DNA of 36,056 nucleotides from Spirochaetales bacterium (GCA_016930085.1 JAFGHO010000131.1:1-36056), one strand, 5' to 3'; positions 25,240 to 35,787 are shown, counted from the stretch's first letter. Notes: generated by a model from the sequence alone, not told the origin. Numbers and translations: made by a program.

Positions 25240-25378
25240 AACCTTTTATCCTTTTACCCCTCGTCACACTATAACAAATTATCATTACATTATCCACATC
25301 AAATTACCCAAATATCCCTTTTTCCGCTTTTTTCCGCCATCCCCGAATTAATTGAGGCGATGTTGTACGGATCAGACA

Positions 25379-27313
25379 CTATAATTTTCTGATCTCTATG
25401 CTGTAAATCGCCGGATTCAGGGTTTTAATCGTCACTGACGATACCTTTTCAAAATCCTTTGTCAATTGCCCTTCAATGACCTTCCGATCATTAATCGAAA
25501 GTATTGTCTCCTTCCCCTTTTTTTCAAACAGAATCCTGAACTTTTCCCCGATACTCACCAGTTCCGTTGCTTTCCGCTCTTCACCGATAAAGACCGAATA
25601 CGCCCCCGCCCCTTCACTCCCGATCCCGAACTCGATATTCCCGATAACGACCTTAAGTGCAACATCCGTTTTTTCGGTAATGGAGAGTGCCGTTTCGAGT
25701 GTGAGGGAAAAATCCGCGGGAATGGTAATATTAGAGATACCGAGTGACTGTTCCTTTTCATCATAGGGAACCAACGCTATTTCCCCGACATCCCTCATCG
25801 CCTTGAAATTTGAAATCCCCTGCCACCCGCTGAACGAAGCGCCCTCCCTCATTTTGGAAAAATCTTCGAACAAAAGCAGTGAATGATCGCTTACCGGAAT
25901 ACCGGCATCAGGCATCCTCAGATCGATGTCGAAAATGGTCTGATCCAATACGGAAAGGTCCAGAAAATCCGGATAAGCGAGACTCCCCTGTTTCGGCGGG
26001 GCCGAAGTGACATCGGTTTCGCCATTGATGGTCGCGAGCATTTTTTTATCCGTTTTTTCGAATGCAAAATTCACAACCTTCCCCGCTTCGATGGAAATCG
26101 CGTTGCCGCGCTTTTTACCGATAAAGGGATAATATTCATTACTGTTCGAGATACCGACGCCAAAATCAAGCCCCCCGACATCCGCCCTGACCGCAAACGA
26201 ATGCTTCGCTTTCATATCCGTCCTGAACCGGACTGTCAGACTGAACACGTCATCGAACGGGATAGTGGGAATACGGATCTTTTGGACATCTCCTTCATAC
26301 AGGGACTGAATCACATACCGGTCGCCTTCCTTCTGGATTCTGAAGTTTTCAATGCCGCCCCAGCCTTTCCATCCCTGCGGTATTTTCCCGACCCCGAGGG
26401 TATCCGAATCTCCGGGGAAAAGCGAACGAATATGAAACTGCTCCATCATTTCATCGACAACTTCTTTCGATGCAAAGTATTTTCTCGTATAGATAGTATC
26501 AAGACCGGTATCGACGGATAGGATCTCGAGATATTCATTTCCCTTTCCCTCCTGTCCCCTTCCCGCCCAGATATAACGGTCAAAATCGTTCTCCGGTGAA
26601 AAGGGGGGTGAAGTCAACCTGTATGGTCCGGCTCCGTCCGCATCCGCCTCATCGCCGCCGATCTTCCTGTAAATCTCGTCGGATCTGATAAGCGACCACA
26701 CACCGTCACCGTCGACTGCGCCGGTAAAGGACAAAGTTCCCCCGCCCGCCAGGAAAAACTCCCTTCGCACGAACCAGCGGGCGTCCTCACAGGAAGGAAC
26801 ATAATCGGTATCGACATCGACATCGGTCCAGCCCGTGGTGTTATATTCGAATTCCGTCAGGGCGTCCTCCCATCCGGATACCCTGCCCGGAATAATCCCC
26901 GAATACTGCCAGTTTTTTTTGAATGTTTCCCATGTCACGGGATCGAAAACGGCTTTTCCGTCACTTTTCGATACGGCACCAGGATCTCCGTATTTGACGA
27001 TAATTTTATCCGTACCGGCCCGCTCGACCTTGACCCAGATGATCGAAGTCCCCCCCCGAGTCCATTTCTCAATCCAGTAACCGAGTTCATTCCCGGCAAG
27101 ATCGAAGAACCGTATATCCCCGCCGTCGGGTCTTGAAGCCGCGTAATTGACAATCGAAGGGGTGAGTTTCACCATGATCTGGTAGTCGTCAAGGGGTGTT
27201 TTCGGATAGATGGGGATAGTCTTTTCAAGCCGCATTTTCCCCGGTGTGACACATTGGCTGAGGATTACGGAGATTATCCAGCACACGGCGATCCATCCTT
27301 TCGGCTTTCTCAT
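25379..27313 (-). CDS. DUF2341-domain lipoprotein with duplicated C-terminal module
   Basis: This protein has about 644 residues. The signal peptide of a lipoprotein ends at SVILSQC (lipid-bearing Cys about 24). The next domain is DUF2341-like (DYQIMVKLTPSIVNYAASRPDGGDIRFF...ELGYWIEKWTRGGTSIIWVKV...IIVKYGDP, about 45-140), found beside concanavalin-like folds in surface proteins of many phyla. The second half repeats itself: GWKGWGGIENFRI...VIQSLYE and FSGWQGISNFKAM...IALVPYDE, each leading to a beta-rich FGVGIS/FGIGSE turn, so two jelly-roll-like modules are likely. ATG at 27313 is chosen because the lipoprotein signal begins there; a longer in-frame start (27466) adds a charged non-signal tail. 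A carbohydrate-binding role is inferred. Confidence 0.75.
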   Translation of the reverse strand: MRKPKGWIAVCWIISVILSQCVTPGKMRLEKTIPIYPKTPLDDYQIMVKLTPSIVNYAASRPDGGDIRFFDLAGNELGYWIEKWTRGGTSIIWVKVERAGTDKIIVKYGDPGAVSKSDGKAVFDPVTWETFKKNWQYSGIIPGRVSGWEDALTEFEYNTTGWTDVDVDTDYVPSCEDARWFVRREFFLAGGGTLSFTGAVDGDGVWSLIRSDEIYRKIGGDEADADGAGPYRLTSPPFSPENDFDRYIWAGRGQEGKGNEYLEILSVDTGLDTIYTRKYFASKEVVDEMMEQFHIRSLFPGDSDTLGVGKIPQGWKGWGGIENFRIQKEGDRYVIQSLYEGDVQKIRIPTIPFDDVFSLTVRFRTDMKAKHSFAVRADVGGLDFGVGISNSNEYYPFIGKKRGNAISIEAGKVVNFAFEKTDKKMLATINGETDVTSAPPKQGSLAYPDFLDLSVLDQTIFDIDLRMPDAGIPVSDHSLLLFEDFSKMREGASFSGWQGISNFKAMRDVGEIALVPYDEKEQSLGISNITIPADFSLTLETALSITEKTDVALKVVIGNIEFGIGSEGAGAYSVFIGEERKATELVSIGEKFRILFEKKGKETILSINDRKVIEGQLTKDFEKVSSVTIKTLNPAIYSIEIRKL

Positions 27314-27586
27314 GGAAGCATCTTCCCCTTTCCTTCCCCCCCCTGTAGCAGACGATTCGGCATAAACACTTTCCCTCCTTTTTCCTTGTTCCTCAACGAA
27401 GTGTTTCCTTCTATCAATGGTATGACACTTGACGAATGAAATCAAGATGCACGATGGTATATACACTTTATCGGATGTATTGATGGGGGAGATAAAGCAT
27501 TGTATACTGGACTCATGGTAACCCGTCGGCTTTTCACAATAATCCGGAACCGGAACAATAACGAATGAACGCGGGCGTATAAGCGT

Positions 27587-29209
27587 ATGATACTTCCTTC
27601 GATAACGGAATGCCTGAAAATCATCTCGGATGAGGCATTATCGCAAGCGCGGCACATCCTCAAAAACAGGTCCCGGAACGTGATTCCCGGAGAAGGAGGG
27701 GAAAACACTGATGAGACGGTCACGGCGATCATCGACGCCTGTATCGAGAACGACGATGTCGAAGGGCTGGCAGCCGGTCTGCTTTCTCATCGTCTGCTGC
27801 AAAGGGAAAAGCCGGCTCTTGCCGGACTTCCGCAAAAAATCGCGAACCTCCTCGTCCGGAAAGCCGATGATTTCAGGAGGCATCACCGTTCCGCCGGTGA
27901 TGTGTTGGTTCTGTATCAGCTTGCCGCGGGTCTCGACCCCGGGTCGGTTGACGCATTACTCGGAGTCGTGACCTCATTGGTATCACGCGAGCCGCTAAAG
28001 GAAACTATGGCCCTTGCCTACGCCGTTCTTTTATTTTCACTCGATCCCGCGATAAATTATGTCAGCGACATTTTACGGAAAACGGGCGAACGGGAAACAT
28101 ATCACGCCGCACACGCATATGAAACGGCCGTGTGCTCGGACCGCACCCGTCATGAAGATAACGCCCGTGAGTCGAACAGTGAAAAATCCGACGGCGCCTT
28201 TGGCCGGCAACCGAATCTTCCCCTCGCCCGCCATTGGTCTTTCTATCCGCGCGGCGCTTGCGGTGCGGGGATTGCCGGCGCATCCGGGATTGCCGTCTGC
28301 GGCAGCGGTAGGGGAACCCTTTACGGCATCAGGCTCGGGGACGGAGCACGATGTTGGAAATACAGGCCGGACAGGTCTCCCGCGAAATCGCTTTTGGCAA
28401 ACGGCGACCGTCTTTTTGCCCGAAGCGACGGATATACCGTTTGCCTGCTTCTTTCAAACGGGAAAGAGGTATGGAAAACCGCGAGAGATAAAACAAAATC
28501 CACCCCCCCGTCGCCCTCCGCTTCGGCGTTGTATTGGGGGGGGTATCTTTTTTTTCGAGACACCTCACTCACTGTCTATAATGCCCTGAACGGGAAGTTC
28601 GAAGGAGACCTGAACATCGGGGCCGGCCCCACTTATCACGCCGGCCTCTGTGCGAGCGGCGCATATGTCTTTATCGCGGCGGAACAAAAAATAATGGTAC
28701 TCTCCCTCTTCTCGGGGGCCGTTATCTGGGAAATTCCCGTCTCGGGGACGATAACGGCAGGGCCCGTGGCGGCAGGCGATCATATCATTATCGGAACGGA
28801 TAAACCCTCTATCGAAGCGCTTTCCATTGAAACCGGAACCCGCACCTGGCAATTCCTCCCGGAACCGCACGGCAACGGGGACCTTTCCCGGCCGGTGTAT
28901 CAAGCCGGGCGGATATTTTTCGGCGGACCGGGCGGGGTTGTGTACGCCCTCAGAGCAAATGACGGAAGGGAAATCTGCCGGCGGACGGCGGGACCGGCAC
29001 TCGCCGCGCCACTCACGTTGGGAAGCGGCGTCATCGCCGTCCTCTTAACCGGCGGAACGGTGGCCCTCCTCTCCCCGCGCGACCTCGCATTACTTCAAGA
29101 GCTCACGGTACCTGATTTTGGGTTCTCCACCCCGGACTGCTCACTCCTCTTAAGCGGGAAGTGCCTTCTCGTCCGCTCGAACGTCCTTCACGCGTTCTGC
29201 TCAGAATAA
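27587..29209 (+). CDS. PQQ-like beta-propeller repeat protein
   Basis: This 540-residue protein has an N-terminal helical region (1-200). About six propeller blades of the PQQ/quinoprotein type follow, repeating the tryptophan-rich pattern VY.L...[78 protein letters not shown]. No signal peptide or membrane helix is visible, so it is likely cytoplasmic, unlike BamB. It is the only + strand gene of the core region and faces the lipoprotein gene on the left. Its last 9 bases overlap the end of fhs on the other strand. Function is unknown: ligand sensing or scaffolding is likely for such propellers. Confidence 0.75.
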   Translation: MILPSITECLKIISDEALSQARHILKNRSRNVIPGEGGENTDETVTAIIDACIENDDVEGLAAGLLSHRLLQREKPALAGLPQKIANLLVRKADDFRRHHRSAGDVLVLYQLAAGLDPGSVDALLGVVTSLVSREPLKETMALAYAVLLFSLDPAINYVSDILRKTGERETYHAAHAYETAVCSDRTRHEDNARESNSEKSDGAFGRQPNLPLARHWSFYPRGACGAGIAGASGIAVCGSGRGTLYGIRLGDGARCWKYRPDRSPAKSLLANGDRLFARSDGYTVCLLLSNGKEVWKTARDKTKSTPPSPSASALYWGGYLFFRDTSLTVYNALNGKFEGDLNIGAGPTYHAGLCASGAYVFIAAEQKIMVLSLFSGAVIWEIPVSGTITAGPVAAGDHIIIGTDKPSIEALSIETGTRTWQFLPEPHGNGDLSRPVYQAGRIFFGGPGGVVYALRANDGREICRRTAGPALAAPLTLGSGVIAVLLTGGTVALLSPRDLALLQELTVPDFGFSTPDCSLLLSGKCLLVRSNVLHAFCSE

Positions 29210-30967
29210 CCCGTAGACCCTCCCCGTCTTCACGTCGACATCGATCTTTCTGAACGCGGGATCGGAGGCGGTTCCCGGCATGAGGCGGATCGTACCGGCG
29301 ACCGGAACGACAAATCCCGCCCCCATATAGAGGAGAATATCCCTGATGGGAAGGATCCACCCCTTCGGTCTGCCCTTTATATCCGGGTCGTGCGACAGAC
29401 TCAAATGGGTTTTTACCATACAGGTTCCCATACGGCTCAATACGGGATCCTGTTCGATGAGGAGGCATTTCTTTTCCGATTCAGGGGTATAGGAAACACC
29501 GTCAGCGCCGTATACCTCCCGCGCGATCAGACCGATTTTTTCCCTGAGGGGCAGATTGTCATCATACAGGAAACGGAAATCGGATTTTTCCTCGCACGCC
29601 TCCGCCACCGCTTCCGCGAGTTCACGGGCGCCATCACCGCCTTTTTCCCAATGATGAGAGACCGCCACCCGGGCGCCGAGAGCCTCGGCGGCACGCCTGA
29701 TACAGGCTATCTCCCGCTTCGTATCGGTATAAAAACTGTTGATACAGACGACCGCCGGTATCCCGCTTTTTTTCACGGTTTCGATATGCGCGAGGAGATT
29801 ATCCACCCCTTTCTCGAGCAAACCGATATTCTCCTCCGTATATGCCTTGTCGATGGGCTTCCCCGGTTTGACCGTCGGGCCGCCGCCATGCATTTTGAGG
29901 GCCCGTACCGTGGCGACAATCACCGAGCAGTTCGGTACAAGGCCGCTGAACCGGCATTTGAGATTCCAGAATTTTTCAAAACCGATATCCGCACCAAAGC
30001 CGCTTTCGGTGACATGGTAATCAGCAAGTTTGAGACCAAGCCTGTCCGCGATTATCGACGACTGGCCTATCGCTATATTTGCGAATGGTCCGGCATGAAC
30101 AAGGACGGGCTGGCCTTCGATCGTCTGCATGAGATTGGGATTGATTGCCCTGCACATCAGGGCGGTCATCGCACCGGCCACTTCAAGATCGTCGGCCGTC
30201 ACGGGGTTTCCCGATCTGTCATTCGCCACAACGATTTTTCCTATCCGTCTGCGCATATCCCCGAGATCGCACGCGACGGCCAGAATCGCCATGATTTCGG
30301 AAGAAACCGTTATCTGAAAACCGCTTTTCATCATGAAACCATCCATGTTTCCTCCGAGCCCGATGACGATCTCCCTGAGGGCCTGGGCGCAAAAATCCAT
30401 GGTCCAGCCCATATTAATCTTTCTCGGATCGATGTCGAGACGTTTCAGTTTTTTTCTGGCCAGCACCTCATCCGAATAATTGAACTCGTGCTGTAGTCTG
30501 CTTGTCACGGCAACCATTGCCAGATTGTGCGCATTGGTGATGGCGTCGATGTCGCCCGTCAGTCCCAGGCTGAAATCGGAAAGGGGGATGCATTGGGCGA
30601 GCCCGCCCCCCGCGGCCGAACCCTTGATATTGAACGTGGGGCCGCCCGACGGCTGCCTGATCGCACCGATCACCTTTTTCCCGAGTCTGCCCAATCCCTC
30701 GACAAGACCCATACTCGTCGTCGTTTTTCCCTCCCCCAGCGGAGTCGGGGTAATCGCGGTCACTTCGATATATTTACCGTTCTCTTTTCCTTCAAAGCGC
30801 CTCAGGATATTCAAATAATCGAGTTTTCCCACGTAATGCCCGTAGGGAAGGATTTCCATTGTATCGAGACCCAGTTCTTCGGCAAACCGGTGTACCGTTT
30901 TCATGTTTTCTTCCGCCGCTTCGGCTATTTCCCAATCCTTCATCGTTTTCGGGTCCAGCTTTCTCAT
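29201..30967 (-). CDS. fhs: Formate-tetrahydrofolate ligase
   Basis: This enzyme makes 10-formyltetrahydrofolate from formate, THF and ATP, feeding purine, formyl-Met and acetogenic C1 metabolism. The ATP loop [15 protein letters not shown] lies at residues 73-87. [32 protein letters not shown] and [16 protein letters not shown] follow in family order, ending [15 protein letters not shown]. The 588 residues make it slightly longer than the common 555-560, with extra N-terminal residues. The ATG follows AAAGGAG. The gene stands 115 bases after the DHPS-like gene on the same strand, which may place the two folate genes in one transcript. Confidence 0.97.
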   Translation of the reverse strand: MRKLDPKTMKDWEIAEAAEENMKTVHRFAEELGLDTMEILPYGHYVGKLDYLNILRRFEGKENGKYIEVTAITPTPLGEGKTTTSMGLVEGLGRLGKKVIGAIRQPSGGPTFNIKGSAAGGGLAQCIPLSDFSLGLTGDIDAITNAHNLAMVAVTSRLQHEFNYSDEVLARKKLKRLDIDPRKINMGWTMDFCAQALREIVIGLGGNMDGFMMKSGFQITVSSEIMAILAVACDLGDMRRRIGKIVVANDRSGNPVTADDLEVAGAMTALMCRAINPNLMQTIEGQPVLVHAGPFANIAIGQSSIIADRLGLKLADYHVTESGFGADIGFEKFWNLKCRFSGLVPNCSVIVATVRALKMHGGGPTVKPGKPIDKAYTEENIGLLEKGVDNLLAHIETVKKSGIPAVVCINSFYTDTKREIACIRRAAEALGARVAVSHHWEKGGDGARELAEAVAEACEEKSDFRFLYDDNLPLREKIGLIAREVYGADGVSYTPESEKKCLLIEQDPVLSRMGTCMVKTHLSLSHDPDIKGRPKGWILPIRDILLYMGAGFVVPVAGTIRLMPGTASDPAFRKIDVDVKTGRVYGLF

Positions 30968-31082
30968 ATATGACTCCTTTTATGTCCACTCATCGGTTAT
31001 AGACAAGGCTTCGTTCAGTCCAAAGACACATGCCGGAGAATACCGCATCGTATTTTCAAAAGCGGAAAAACGCACAATTATA

Positions 31083-31976
31083 TCATGGACCTTTCCGCCC
31101 CGTCCTTTTCTTTCTCAATGCGGCTGCGAGCTCGACCGTATCGAGCGTCTCGTCCGTCACATCATGTGTCCGAATGATATGGGCCCCATTATAAACGGCG
31201 ACAGCGGTAGCCGCAAGTGTTCCCTGTAATCGTAATGCGGGATCTTTTTTTTCGAGGACCGCCCCGATAAAGGATTTCCTCGAAATTCCCGCCAGGACCG
31301 GTCTTTTCAGCACCCGAAAGGCTTCAAGCCGGGCGCATAATTCAAGATCGTAATCAGGCCCTTTTTCAGGCACCCACCGTCCGATCGCGGGATCGACGAT
31401 CGCCTTTCGTGACGTATCGACCCCCCTTGATTCGAGCAGCTCGAGACTTTCGGCAAGATCACGGATCGTTTCTTCGATACCGAGTGAATCGCCCGGCTTA
31501 TTGTGCGTTGCCATGAGGATCACCGGTTTGTCGACATCCCCGATCCAGTCCGCGAGATCCCGGTCCGTTTTAAGACCGCTGACATCATTGAGAATAAAGA
31601 AATCCTCCTTACCGTGGCTCCTCATGATATCGAAGGCCGCCTCGGCGACCTCCCTGTATTGCGTATCGATCGACATATACACAGCATCGCAATCGTACGA
31701 CCCAAGAAGGGCATCGAGTGCGGCCCTGATGCGGTTTTTTTCTTCGGAAACGGTCACGGGGCGCGCGTGGGGCGCGGTACTTCTTCCGCCGATATCGAGT
31801 ATCGATGCCCCATGCGCAATCATCGCCTTCGCCTTTAAAACGATTTCCGCCACCGGCACAAACGACCCTTTGTAAAAACTTTCTTCACTGAGGTTGATCA
31901 CGCCCATGATGCGGACCGGATAATCATCCCCGATACCAAGATGATGAAACCTGACATTGATGTTTTCTTTTTCCAT
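31083..31976 (-). CDS. folP: Dihydropteroate synthase-like (pterin-binding) protein
   Basis: This 297-residue TIM-barrel protein of the pterin-binding family would join a pterin pyrophosphate to p-aminobenzoate. Loop 1 is IMGVINLSEESFYKGS (residues 23-38), replacing the bacterial GVLNVTPDSFSDGG. Loop 2 is DIGGRSTAPHA rather than GGESTRPG. Later parts are closer to normal: FILNDVSG (ND of the pterin site), VDPAIGR, AGISRKSFIG (K/R pair), and IIRTHDV (H of the R-x-H motif). The loop 1 and 2 changes resemble archaeal-type DHPS-like proteins, so the exact substrate is uncertain. It lies upstream of fhs in the same direction. Confidence 0.75.
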   Translation of the reverse strand: MEKENINVRFHHLGIGDDYPVRIMGVINLSEESFYKGSFVPVAEIVLKAKAMIAHGASILDIGGRSTAPHARPVTVSEEKNRIRAALDALLGSYDCDAVYMSIDTQYREVAEAAFDIMRSHGKEDFFILNDVSGLKTDRDLADWIGDVDKPVILMATHNKPGDSLGIEETIRDLAESLELLESRGVDTSRKAIVDPAIGRWVPEKGPDYDLELCARLEAFRVLKRPVLAGISRKSFIGAVLEKKDPALRLQGTLAATAVAVYNGAHIIRTHDVTDETLDTVELAAALRKKRTGRKGP

Positions 31977-32171
31977 CTCGCTCCCCGTTCACAATTCCTT
32001 TCGCGACCCCGCTGTGCCTGCTCCCGGAAAAGCCCGTGCAGACCCGGCCCTGCGGCCGAATGATTCCCGTCTGTGTTCTGTTGCAGAGAAGCCGCTTCCG
32101 CTTTCAGTTATAACGGATCGGGTTTCTGTTTTCAAGCGGTTATTTTGAAGGGGATAGCGGTCTGCCGCAGG

Positions 32172-33566
32172 TTAGTATTCCTGTGTAAAATCTTCGGTAT
32201 ACCGTTTTTCGTGCGTGTCTTCGAAATAAGAAGCGTCGAATTCGGGATAGAACTCGGCAAATGTTTTGTAGGAGCCCGTGCAATTGCCGAAGGTCGCATC
32301 CACCCGGTACCACCGGTCGTCGAGGAGGATTCTGTTCCACATATGTCCCGAACCGTCCGGAACAAATCCGGTCACTTTCTGTACCTTGAATCCGAGACTA
32401 CGGGTAAGCGCGGCAAAGGTTTCGGCAAAATCATTACACACCCCCAGCCGTTGAATGAGAAAATGGGAAGCGATAAACACATCGACATAGCTTCTATCCA
32501 GATAACCGGGATAGATTTCATCGTAATAATAATATTCGAACGGCCTGCCGCCGTTTCCGTAAATCAAAAACTCGTATATTGTCTTAACCTTCTCGAAATC
32601 CGTCCGACATCCTTCGCTGAGAAACTCGGCATAATCCCTCACGTATTTAGTCCCGCAATCCACATCCCGTGTCGGCAGCAGGTGATGGAAAGCCCGCGGT
32701 ACCGCTTCATCGACCTGGACGGTGAATCTGAGTGTCGGAGCGCCTTCATCCACTTTGTATTGCGTTCCCCTCGTGTAGGGATAGAGATGGTTGTTCCACA
32801 TTCGGTACGCGTACACCGTATACAGACCGGTTTCGGGAAAATAGAGATAGCCGCTGAACCGCCTGTCGATGTTGACCGGAAAGGTATAAAAGTGAAGCGT
32901 TGAATCTTTTACGATGGAAAATATGACTGCGTGGTAATCCCTGTCATCGTAGCCCGAATCATCCGGTACGGCAAGTCCCGCCACATTGAGGTAGCGTTTT
33001 GCGTGCATACTGTAATAAAGTGGTTCATCGAGTCTGATATCGCTTTCACTTTTTTTCCCGGAAGGATTACAATAAATAACCTGTCCGGAAGGGGTATAGC
33101 GGTACGACAGGCCGCCGTCCTGTATTTTTATTTCGGGGATAACGACGTCGAACAGATCGTTTTTGGGTATACCGTAATAATCGGTATTATCGATATTGAT
33201 AATCCTCTCACTGATTCCGGCCATATCGTCCTTCACGACGATAGAAAATTCGGAAAAATTCCCCCTTGACGAAGAGAGAAAGCGATAGTCTGTTTTATAT
33301 ACAGAGGGATCGACATCCGTATCATTGTCCGAAATATCGAGTGATGTCGTATCGATATTCAGATACACGTCCGTGATGGATCCGTCTGAGTCGCGCGCTT
33401 CAATAGTGAGTTCAAAATCGGCATCATCAGCTACATTAATGTAGTAGGAAACGGGTTCTCCGTTATAGAAAAGGGCGATTGAGGGCTGGATATTGTTTTC
33501 AAAAAGCTCGCATCCAAAACACATAAACAAAGCAAGAGAAAATAACAGGAAAAAATTCTTTCCCAT
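32172..33566 (-). CDS. Transglutaminase-like domain lipoprotein
   Basis: This 464-residue protein has a short lipoprotein signal (FFLLFSLALFMCFGC, Cys 19). A beta-rich region (25-280) may comprise Ig-like modules (ARDSDGSITDVYLNID). A transglutaminase/protease-like core follows: Cys377 in LGVCNDFAETFAAL, His408 in SGHMWNRI, and Asp423 in RVDATFGN, the complete catalytic triad. Such envelope proteins act as peptidases or cross-linkers. ATG at 33566 follows GGAAGG. The gap to the DHPS-like gene is about 195 bases, so it is probably transcribed independently. Confidence 0.82.
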   Translation of the reverse strand: MGKNFFLLFSLALFMCFGCELFENNIQPSIALFYNGEPVSYYINVADDADFELTIEARDSDGSITDVYLNIDTTSLDISDNDTDVDPSVYKTDYRFLSSSRGNFSEFSIVVKDDMAGISERIINIDNTDYYGIPKNDLFDVVIPEIKIQDGGLSYRYTPSGQVIYCNPSGKKSESDIRLDEPLYYSMHAKRYLNVAGLAVPDDSGYDDRDYHAVIFSIVKDSTLHFYTFPVNIDRRFSGYLYFPETGLYTVYAYRMWNNHLYPYTRGTQYKVDEGAPTLRFTVQVDEAVPRAFHHLLPTRDVDCGTKYVRDYAEFLSEGCRTDFEKVKTIYEFLIYGNGGRPFEYYYYDEIYPGYLDRSYVDVFIASHFLIQRLGVCNDFAETFAALTRSLGFKVQKVTGFVPDGSGHMWNRILLDDRWYRVDATFGNCTGSYKTFAEFYPEFDASYFEDTHEKRYTEDFTQEY

Positions 33567-33737
33567 AACACACCTTCCTCACGGTTTGTTGAGTAAGGTC
33601 TTTTTATTTTCTCGTTTTTAATAATTACTTCGATAAGATAAAGGAAGAACGGCCGTCAATGATGTTCATCATTACAGCCCTATAAAACATAATGCGAAAC
33701 AATGTAAAAGTCAAATTTTTTTGAATAAAAATCATGC

Positions 33738-33778
33738 TTTTTTTTACCGCCGCGGCGCCGCAGAAGCCCCGCGGCGGT
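33738..33778 (-). terminator. Rho-independent terminator after trx
   Basis: On the - strand, ACCGCCGCGG (10-bp arm at 33769-33778) pairs with CCGCGGCGGT (33746-33755), and eight T follow at 33738-33745. The GC-rich stem plus U-tract is a textbook terminator, located about 90 bases after the thioredoxin stop. Confidence 0.85.
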
Positions 33779-33870
33779 ATTGCCGTTATCGGCTTTACCG
33801 GATTATAACGAAATCGAAACCGATTTCGCACATCTTGTGAACCGAACGCTCCGTGTGATCGCGAACCCGA

Positions 33871-34191
33871 TCATGCGATATGAGGTTTGATCATTGTCTC
33901 GATATCCGCTTTCGGCAGCGCGCCGATCAACTGATCCGCGACCTCGCCGTCCTTGAAAAGGCACAGTGTCGGAATACTTACGATTTTATACATCGTCGCC
34001 GTTTCGGACGCTTCATCGACATTCACCTTGCAGACTTTCAGCTTCCCGTCAAACTCCTGGGCGATAGCGGCGACCGAAGGGGCTACCATTTTACAGGGCA
34101 TACACCAGGGGGCCCAGAAATCCACAAGAACCGGAATTGAAGACTCCAATACTTCCTCTTTAAAGTTGTTGTCTGTTACATCGATTTCCAC
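33871..34191 (-). CDS. trxA: Thioredoxin
   Basis: This 106-residue thioredoxin is a cytoplasmic dithiol reductant for ribonucleotide reductase and others. The active site W29-C30-M31-P32-C33-K34 has Met in place of the usual Gly of WCGPC. The rest is typical: VLVDFWAPW, KVNVDEASETATMYKIVSIPTLCLFKDGE with cis-Pro, and LIGALPKADIE. The start is GTG at 34191 behind AAAGGAG. The gene is monocistronic, with its own terminator (33738-33778) and a candidate promoter at 34291-34319. Confidence 0.93.
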   Translation of the reverse strand: MEIDVTDNNFKEEVLESSIPVLVDFWAPWCMPCKMVAPSVAAIAQEFDGKLKVCKVNVDEASETATMYKIVSIPTLCLFKDGEVADQLIGALPKADIETMIKPHIA

Positions 34192-34290
34192 GAAAAACTC
34201 CTTTCTTTGCCTTTTTTACGGCCTAAAGCTGTTTTGCTATTTTATTCATACGCTACCATTGTCACCCTCGAAGCGCGTTACACTTACCAT

Positions 34291-34319
34291 AATATACACA
34301 AGACCCCCATAAAAAGCAA
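34291..34319 (-). promoter_or_regulatory. Candidate sigma70-type promoter for trxA
   Basis: Reading the - strand, TTGCTT (34314-34319), 17 bases, then TATATT (34291-34296) give -35/-10 boxes with ideal spacing. This would leave a leader of about 90 bases before the GTG of trxA at 34191. Confidence 0.45.
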
Positions 34320-34392
34320 CAAGCGGGAGCATAAGATATACCGTATTCAGCATTCTTTCAGCGACAACCGGAGTGAGTTTGAATAACAGATA

Positions 34393-35517
34393 TCAATTCT
34401 TCCTTATCCTGTGTTCGGTTGGCGATATACCGGATATACGCTTGAAAACCTTGTTGAAATACGAGCTGTCATTGAATCCCACCTTGTAACTGATATCGAT
34501 CACCCTGAGGTCGGATTCCTCGAGAAGGCGTTTTGCCTCCTCGATACGGATTCTGTTGATCAACTGCTTGAACGAATGCCCGTATTCTTCCCTCACCAGA
34601 TTGAATATCCTGAACGAGGGAACCCCCAGTTTCTCCTGCATCTTTATCGTTGAGATATCCGGATCATAGAAATTATCCTTTATATATTCCTTGATCCGAT
34701 GGACGTCCGTGTCCCTGTAATTGATAAAGGTCAAATGCCGGTATTGCGGTAGTGATATTTTTTTCTTTTTCCGCTTGCCGACAACAAGGAGAACGAGCAG
34801 TGAATATATAAGGACAACGCCACCCGTAAAAAAGGCGATCCATACACCGTTTTTTCTGTGAAACGAAATTTCTTCAATAATTATCGACTCCGTCTCATCT
34901 TCGCGTAGCCACTCATGGGTACGAATGAATTGCAGATCAAAGGATACCACTTTTTTATACGATGTATTTCCCGCAGCAGGCCTCGAGGGTTCGGAGAATA
35001 CCGTCTCCGGCATAAACTCAGACATATTTATTTTATAATCTTTCAATGAGGGGGAAACCCTCATCTCTTTAATATAACGGGTATGTACGGGCTGTTCCCC
35101 CGGACGATTTTCCGGTACATCCGGCCGTTCTTTGGTGATAAGAAACGCGACACACTGGGCGGTTGCTTCCTTCACGCTCAAGGTAACATAGTCGTAACCT
35201 GAAAGGTCCATCGAAGATTTTTCTTTTTCCGGATAAAAGGTAATCCCGATATCCGCGGTCGGCCCCTCTTGTTTTTTATGGATATAGGCGATGCGCAGCT
35301 GTTCCGAATCAAAGGAAAACGATTCGATTGACGATTCGCCGCCTGCCATCGTGTCCCGCAACAGCGAGACGCGATCATGAACGTCCCCCTTTTTCAAAGG
35401 GAATAGGGATAATGTTTGATCCGAAAAATGCAGGATAACCGGGATGAGCAGCAGGGACGGCATTGCCATTATAAAGAAAACGAGTACCTTTCGAACTATC
35501 CTGTCCGCTTTTCCCAC
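34393..35517 (-). CDS. Membrane-anchored AraC-family transcriptional regulator
   Basis: This 374-residue protein has two membrane helices (about residues 11-29 and 228-248) and a periplasmic domain between them (30-225). That domain has beta-strands, FSFDSEQLRIAYIHK and SGYDYVTLSVKEA, and resembles a jelly-roll ligand sensor. The C-terminus is an AraC helix-turn-helix pair (about 270-374): ISTIKMQEKLGVPSFRIFNLVREEYG, KQLINRIRIEEAKRLLEESDL, VGFNDSSYFNKVFKRISGISPTEHR. The expected mode is one-component sensing of an envelope signal. No carbohydrate transporter is adjacent, so the target is not evident. It starts at ATG 35517. The 270-base leader to the right has no other gene and a TTGACA near 35544-35549 without a good -10. 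Confidence 0.85.
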   Translation of the reverse strand: MGKADRIVRKVLVFFIMAMPSLLLIPVILHFSDQTLSLFPLKKGDVHDRVSLLRDTMAGGESSIESFSFDSEQLRIAYIHKKQEGPTADIGITFYPEKEKSSMDLSGYDYVTLSVKEATAQCVAFLITKERPDVPENRPGEQPVHTRYIKEMRVSPSLKDYKINMSEFMPETVFSEPSRPAAGNTSYKKVVSFDLQFIRTHEWLREDETESIIIEEISFHRKNGVWIAFFTGGVVLIYSLLVLLVVGKRKKKKISLPQYRHLTFINYRDTDVHRIKEYIKDNFYDPDISTIKMQEKLGVPSFRIFNLVREEYGHSFKQLINRIRIEEAKRLLEESDLRVIDISYKVGFNDSSYFNKVFKRISGISPTEHRIRKN

Positions 35518-35787
35518 ATCCCGATCCTGTACGTATGACTTTTATGTCAAGAGTCTGTCAGGCTTGACCTCTATTTCATATAAACATTCAGTCTGATCGC
35601 ATAAAAGCGTATATGTATAAATATTACCAACCAAACGCGGTAAACGCGTACATCATTCTTTTGGTTTTACTGTGTTTCAGGTACGGTTATTGTTGATCGA
35701 TAAACAAGCCGGACAAATCAGTTAAACAGGCCATTTTAGCATAAGTTATATCTTCTAATACTCAGGAGAATGTTTCTCTTATATATG

